Assembly (NCBI GenBank): GCA_950022655.1
Contig: OX465584.1
Coordinates: forward strand, 6,147,694-6,211,693
Origin: Alentia gelatinosa
Taxonomy: Eukaryota > Annelida > Polychaeta > Phyllodocida > Polynoidae
Direction of reading: 5' to 3'
DNA length: 64,000 nucleotides
In this document: in pieces, positions 61,186 through 64,000 of the stretch
How positions within the stretch are numbered: the stretch's first letter is position 1
How the letters are laid out: each line of letters begins with the position of its first letter
Position numbers and translations under genes: made by a program
Notes under the pieces: generated by a model
What the model was told of the DNA's origin: nothing
Database searches by the model: none
Seen by the model: the letters and a program-made list of their open reading frames with translations, nothing else

Positions 61186-61473
61186 TAAGGCCTGGCGTCC
61201 ACCTACCACGATAGAAATTTAGACCTACCGATATGGCACTGATACAAAAACCAAATATCGGAGACATTTCAGGAAGGTGCAAACTCTCAGCCAAATGTTT
61301 AGAAATGCCAATCCACAGTGCATCGTAAGTGTTTTTTGCCGGTGCCTAATCACAGAAACGTGGTCAACTGTCCCGATATTAGGTGACCTTCCGACGCAAT
61401 TTTGATTCTATATCAGGAGGTGCATCGCAGACCATGTCGGAGCCATATTGCAATAGGTGGAAGCCGGGCCTTA
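61186..61473. mobile_element. MITE family A copy 6
   Basis: The ends are TAAGGCCTGGCGTCCACCTA and AATAGGTGGAAGCCGGGCCT, with TTA following. It is full length (288 bp), in the orientation of copies 2 and 4. Confidence 0.85.
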
Positions 61474-61527
61474 GGGACCATCTTGTTTTATCAACTAAAC
61501 CGAGCAGAAGAGATCATCCTTGGCAAC

Positions 61528-61730
61528 TACAGTAACACCCTTTCTGGGACACCCTGCTTAAGGGGTGACCCCTCTGAAGAGAACAATTTGCTTGGACCAC
61601 TATTTTTCCCTCTATTAAGAGTTTACTTAAACCCCATTTAAGGGGAAACCCCGCTTAAAGAGACAGTTATTTACGTACAGAATGCTTCTTAACCCCAGCT
61701 TAAGGGGACACTTTGGAGGGACACCTCATC
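61528..61730. mobile_element. MITE family R copy 2
   Basis: The copy starts TACAGTAACACCCTTTCTGG and contains four CCCCGCTTAAGGGG-like dyads (near 61556, 61636, 61648 and 61693). It gives the uninterrupted order against which R copies 1 and 3 are read. Confidence 0.7.
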
Positions 61731-62129
61731 AAACCTAACGGGACAGTGTTGGGAAAGCACTCCACATTATCTTGATTGCTTGCTTGTTATGTTTATGCAT
61801 CCTATCTATGTTTACGTTAGTCCCGTCGGTCCTGTTCTGTCTTGTTCCAGCTTACGATGGAAGACCGCCATTATTTGGTGAATTTTATGTCGTTATACTT
61901 GTTTTTTGAATAAAAGATAAAAGAAATGTCTCAGTGAGGCGGGTAGACTGGTGTCTAGACAATCAGACACGACATAACGGCCTGCGAAGCCTGCGTAGTC
62001 GTCAGGTATGTGTCTATGTTTTATTGGTGTGGTTAAATGTATGCCATAATGTCACCTGTATAAAGGTATTATATACTATATATATATAGTGGTGAGTGTT
62101 ATATACTATAGCCTAACCATCGACAACTG
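61731..62129. other. No gene; polyadenylation-like end
   Basis: TTGAATAAAAGATAAAAGAA at 61906-61925 contains AATAAA and an A-rich tail, as at the 3' end of a LINE or a transcript. A TA microsatellite lies at 62075-62088. Nothing coding was recognised. Confidence 0.35.
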
Positions 62130-62438
62130 AAAACCCCGCTTAAGGGGGGCACTTTGCTTGGAACAGAGGGTGTGCCTTAACCCTTTAAGGGCGGATGATG
62201 CCTTAAGGCATCATTTGCTGGATATTTGTTTTGGAAAGGAAATATTTTAACAATAAACTTGAAATTTGCACAGAATGTCGGTCTAACATTATATTTATGA
62301 ATTATAAATAATAGAAATAGAAATATTGAGGATAACAAATCATATTAGGCCTACGTGATAAACCTTCGAATTTTCAGTTCTGCCATAGGCGGCCATCCTT
62401 AAAGGGTTAAGCCGGGTTTTACTCTGGGTTTTACTGTA
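62130..62438. mobile_element. MITE family R copy 3, split by MITE S
   Basis: AACCCCGCTTAAGGGGGGCA on the left and GCCGGGTTTTACTCTGGGTT to TTTTACTGTA on the right are R ends. The S element at 62177-62410 lies between. Confidence 0.65.
62177..62410. mobile_element. MITE family S, complete copy
   Basis: TTAACCCTTTAAGGGCGGAT and AGGCGGCCATCCTTAAAGGG are inverted terminal repeats with TTAA flanks. GATGCCTTAAGGCATCAT is the internal dyad near the left end. About 234 bp, apparently intact. Confidence 0.85.
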
Positions 62439-63159
62439 TGTTGAAGAATGACCCCAGCTGACCTACTCTACTGGCAAATGTGTGTCAAAGACTTAGAAAT
62501 GGCTTGTCGCATGTTTAGTGTTAACTATGTAGGTCAAGCAGAACTTGACTGACTGAGCCCCATCTCCAACGAGTATATTCAATGGTTGGAGTATCATCAG
62601 AAAGTGAATCGTAATTTCCTGACAGTTATAACCACTCAGTGAGACACAGGGGCTCCATCAGTTGAAGACATAACCACCTAAAGGCATAGACTTCATCTTC
62701 ACTGTCAAGAATTCAGCTACAGTATAGAGAGGTAGGGACATACCTAGATGTTTATCTTATGGCGCGTATAATAATAATGACTTAAATTCTGTCACCAAAC
62801 CTGATACCATATCAAGATAAATTTACATTTATGTCTAGATAAATTTGAGATTATTTGGTGTACACTTAAGACCGAAATATCTATTTAATAAGTTGCCTGA
62901 TTTCAAGTGGGTTACAGAAAGTGACCCATAGAATATAGTCAAAACCTTTTGATTGTTATTTATTCATGATTCCACGCTCATTCATCAATGATAAACATAC
63001 CATTTACTCCTAGTTTAAATCACTGCAGGCTAGAACTAGAAAACAAAATATTTATGTTTACATATACTCCATAAATAATTTTTGTTAAGCCATGATTAGT
63101 ACCATAAGGCAGGAATTGTAGCTAAACTATTTCTTGGTAGATGGGTGCATACCTATACA
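62439..63159. other. No gene seen
   Basis: Unassigned AT-rich sequence. Confidence 0.4.
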
Positions 63160-63320
63160 GAACTGCATCGAGAATCGTATGAATAGACAAAACTCCATGA
63201 GTTTAGATGCTCTACAATCGTCATCGAGGCTAAGCCGAGCGATGATTACGGTGTATGCAAACGAGTGGAGTATTGTTTATTTTACGATTTGAGTGCGGTT
63301 CTGAATTTATCTCACCACTT
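63160..63320. mobile_element. Foldback family H copy 2
   Basis: The stem pairs GAACTGCATCGAGAATCG with CGATTTGAGTGCGGTTC on the outside, and AACTCCATGAGTTTAGATGC with TATGCAAACGAGTGGAGTAT inside. The tip is TCGAGGCTAAGCCGAGCG. A module-type start, TTTATCTCACCAC, follows at 63307. Confidence 0.8.
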
Positions 63321-63524
63321 TCACTGACAATAGAATAGCATTGTAGTATCAGAATTATCCAAATTACTCTGCAAATCCAGTGAGGGACATTTAAATCTCC
63401 ATGTTGATGTTTTGTCTTCTCTCTGAAATCCTGGCCGCTGATTGGTCAGTTTGGTTGTTTTTTTCGTATTCACACTGCCACGACCGTGGCGTAGTATTTT
63501 CACTTTACCTGGGTGATCGTTGAG

Positions 63525-63717
63525 TATATTTTATTATTGTATACCTGTGTGCGAATATCTGTGAAATACTGCCCGCTGCTAGGGGTGCAGTAATAATTAT
63601 GTTCGTGCCCGCTGTGAGTGTGACTTAATAAGTCATCAAAATAACGTTTTTTTATCGATTTAAGGTATATAACAATAAGCAAACGTCCTCACTATGGGCG
63701 AATATTTTATTACTGTT
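63525..63717. mobile_element. Foldback family K copy 5
   Basis: The module runs from TTATTATTGTATACCTGTG to AAGGTATATAACAATAAGC with CTGCCCGCTGCTAGGGGTGC and GCCCGCTGTGAGTGTGAC. One hairpin arm starts (AAACGTCCTCACTATGGGCG), the same arm as in copy 2. The partner arm is missing. Confidence 0.8.
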
Positions 63718-64000
63718 ATTCCTATGGCAAAACTTCTAACAGGGATATAGAAATAAGACTGGTTCCCTGTTCAAATAAATGATAGGACAGGTACAGGGTG
63801 ATTGGGATCGACCTTGAACTTTGAAGATCAAACCTCTCCCCCCTCATCCCCCTGATGAATTATTTACAATGGTTTTAAAACCATTGTCATGATATGACTG
63901 TATCTTATGATGCTTCTATACTTCATATTGTATAAATTTGTTGGCCACTCGATCTAAATATGATCTACATAGGATATACCTGTTCATAATCACCATGGGC
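63718..64000. other. No gene seen
   Basis: Unassigned; ACAATGGTTTTAAAACCATTGT at 63867-63888 is a perfect palindrome that is quoted here only by its arm ACAATGGTTTT. Confidence 0.45.

Overview
The window looks like intergenic or intronic DNA from an animal nuclear genome. The evidence is decayed non-LTR retrotransposon (LINE) coding remnants, dozens of short non-autonomous DNA-transposon copies (MITEs), long minisatellite arrays, and animal-type promoter motifs (ETS, NRF1, YY1, CRE, RFX X-box, nuclear-receptor half-sites). The abundance of palindromic MITEs suits a marine invertebrate such as a mollusc or another lophotrochozoan, but this cannot be proved from the sequence. There are no bacterial operons, ribosome binding sites, CRISPR arrays or convincing tRNA/rRNA genes. 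I find no protein-coding gene I can defend. Nearly all long open frames are stop-free minisatellites or transposon interiors.

The repeats fall into families, labelled here for cross-reference. A, C, D, E, Y and Z are TIR MITEs that appear to insert at TTA/TAA; the GGCC-like termini of A, E and Y resemble PIF/Harbinger. R has TACAGTAAAACC-type ends (Tc1/mariner-pogo-like). S has TTAACCCTTTAAGG ends. M has TTTACACTAGGCGATT ends, and V has AAGTGGGATTCACA ends. O starts GGGACCTGTTTCACTAGTTT, Q is a large inverted repeat, and W is a single palindromic element. F, G, H, J, K, L, I and U are foldback-like elements. In most of these a conserved module sits beside a hairpin whose two arms match each other but differ from copy to copy. 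Many hairpin tips carry the same GAGGCGNNAGCCGAGTG-like sequence, often containing GCGAAGC.

Layout: 0-3.3 kb holds MITEs C, E and A and a short promoter-like patch. 3.4-4.15 kb is a 51-bp minisatellite. 4.3-9.9 kb is dense in foldback and MITE copies. 9.9-11.1 kb is a satellite of 224-bp hairpin units. 11.5-14.5 kb has K, G, C and J copies and a nuclear-receptor half-site cluster. 14.8-17.5 kb has two LINE remnants, one inside MITE S. 18.3-21.7 kb is a block of strand-asymmetric simple repeats followed by a CpG-rich patch and a 76-bp satellite. 23.4-24.9 kb is a 39-bp minisatellite split by MITE D. 25-33.9 kb mixes promoter-like patches with O, G, I, E and LINE remnants. 34-36.3 kb holds 62-bp, 164-bp and GT-rich repeats. 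37-46.4 kb holds V, I, J, K, Y/Z and F copies plus several CpG-rich promoter-like patches. 47.3-48.4 kb is a 381-bp satellite ending at a CpG-rich patch. 49.2-50.6 kb is a 33-bp minisatellite. 50.6-64 kb returns to nested MITEs.

The main observations are the recurrent module-plus-hairpin architecture with a shared hairpin tip, the nested insertions that date the families relative to each other, and several compact promoter-like motif clusters with no recognisable gene attached. All repeat boundaries were set by eye and may be off by several bases.
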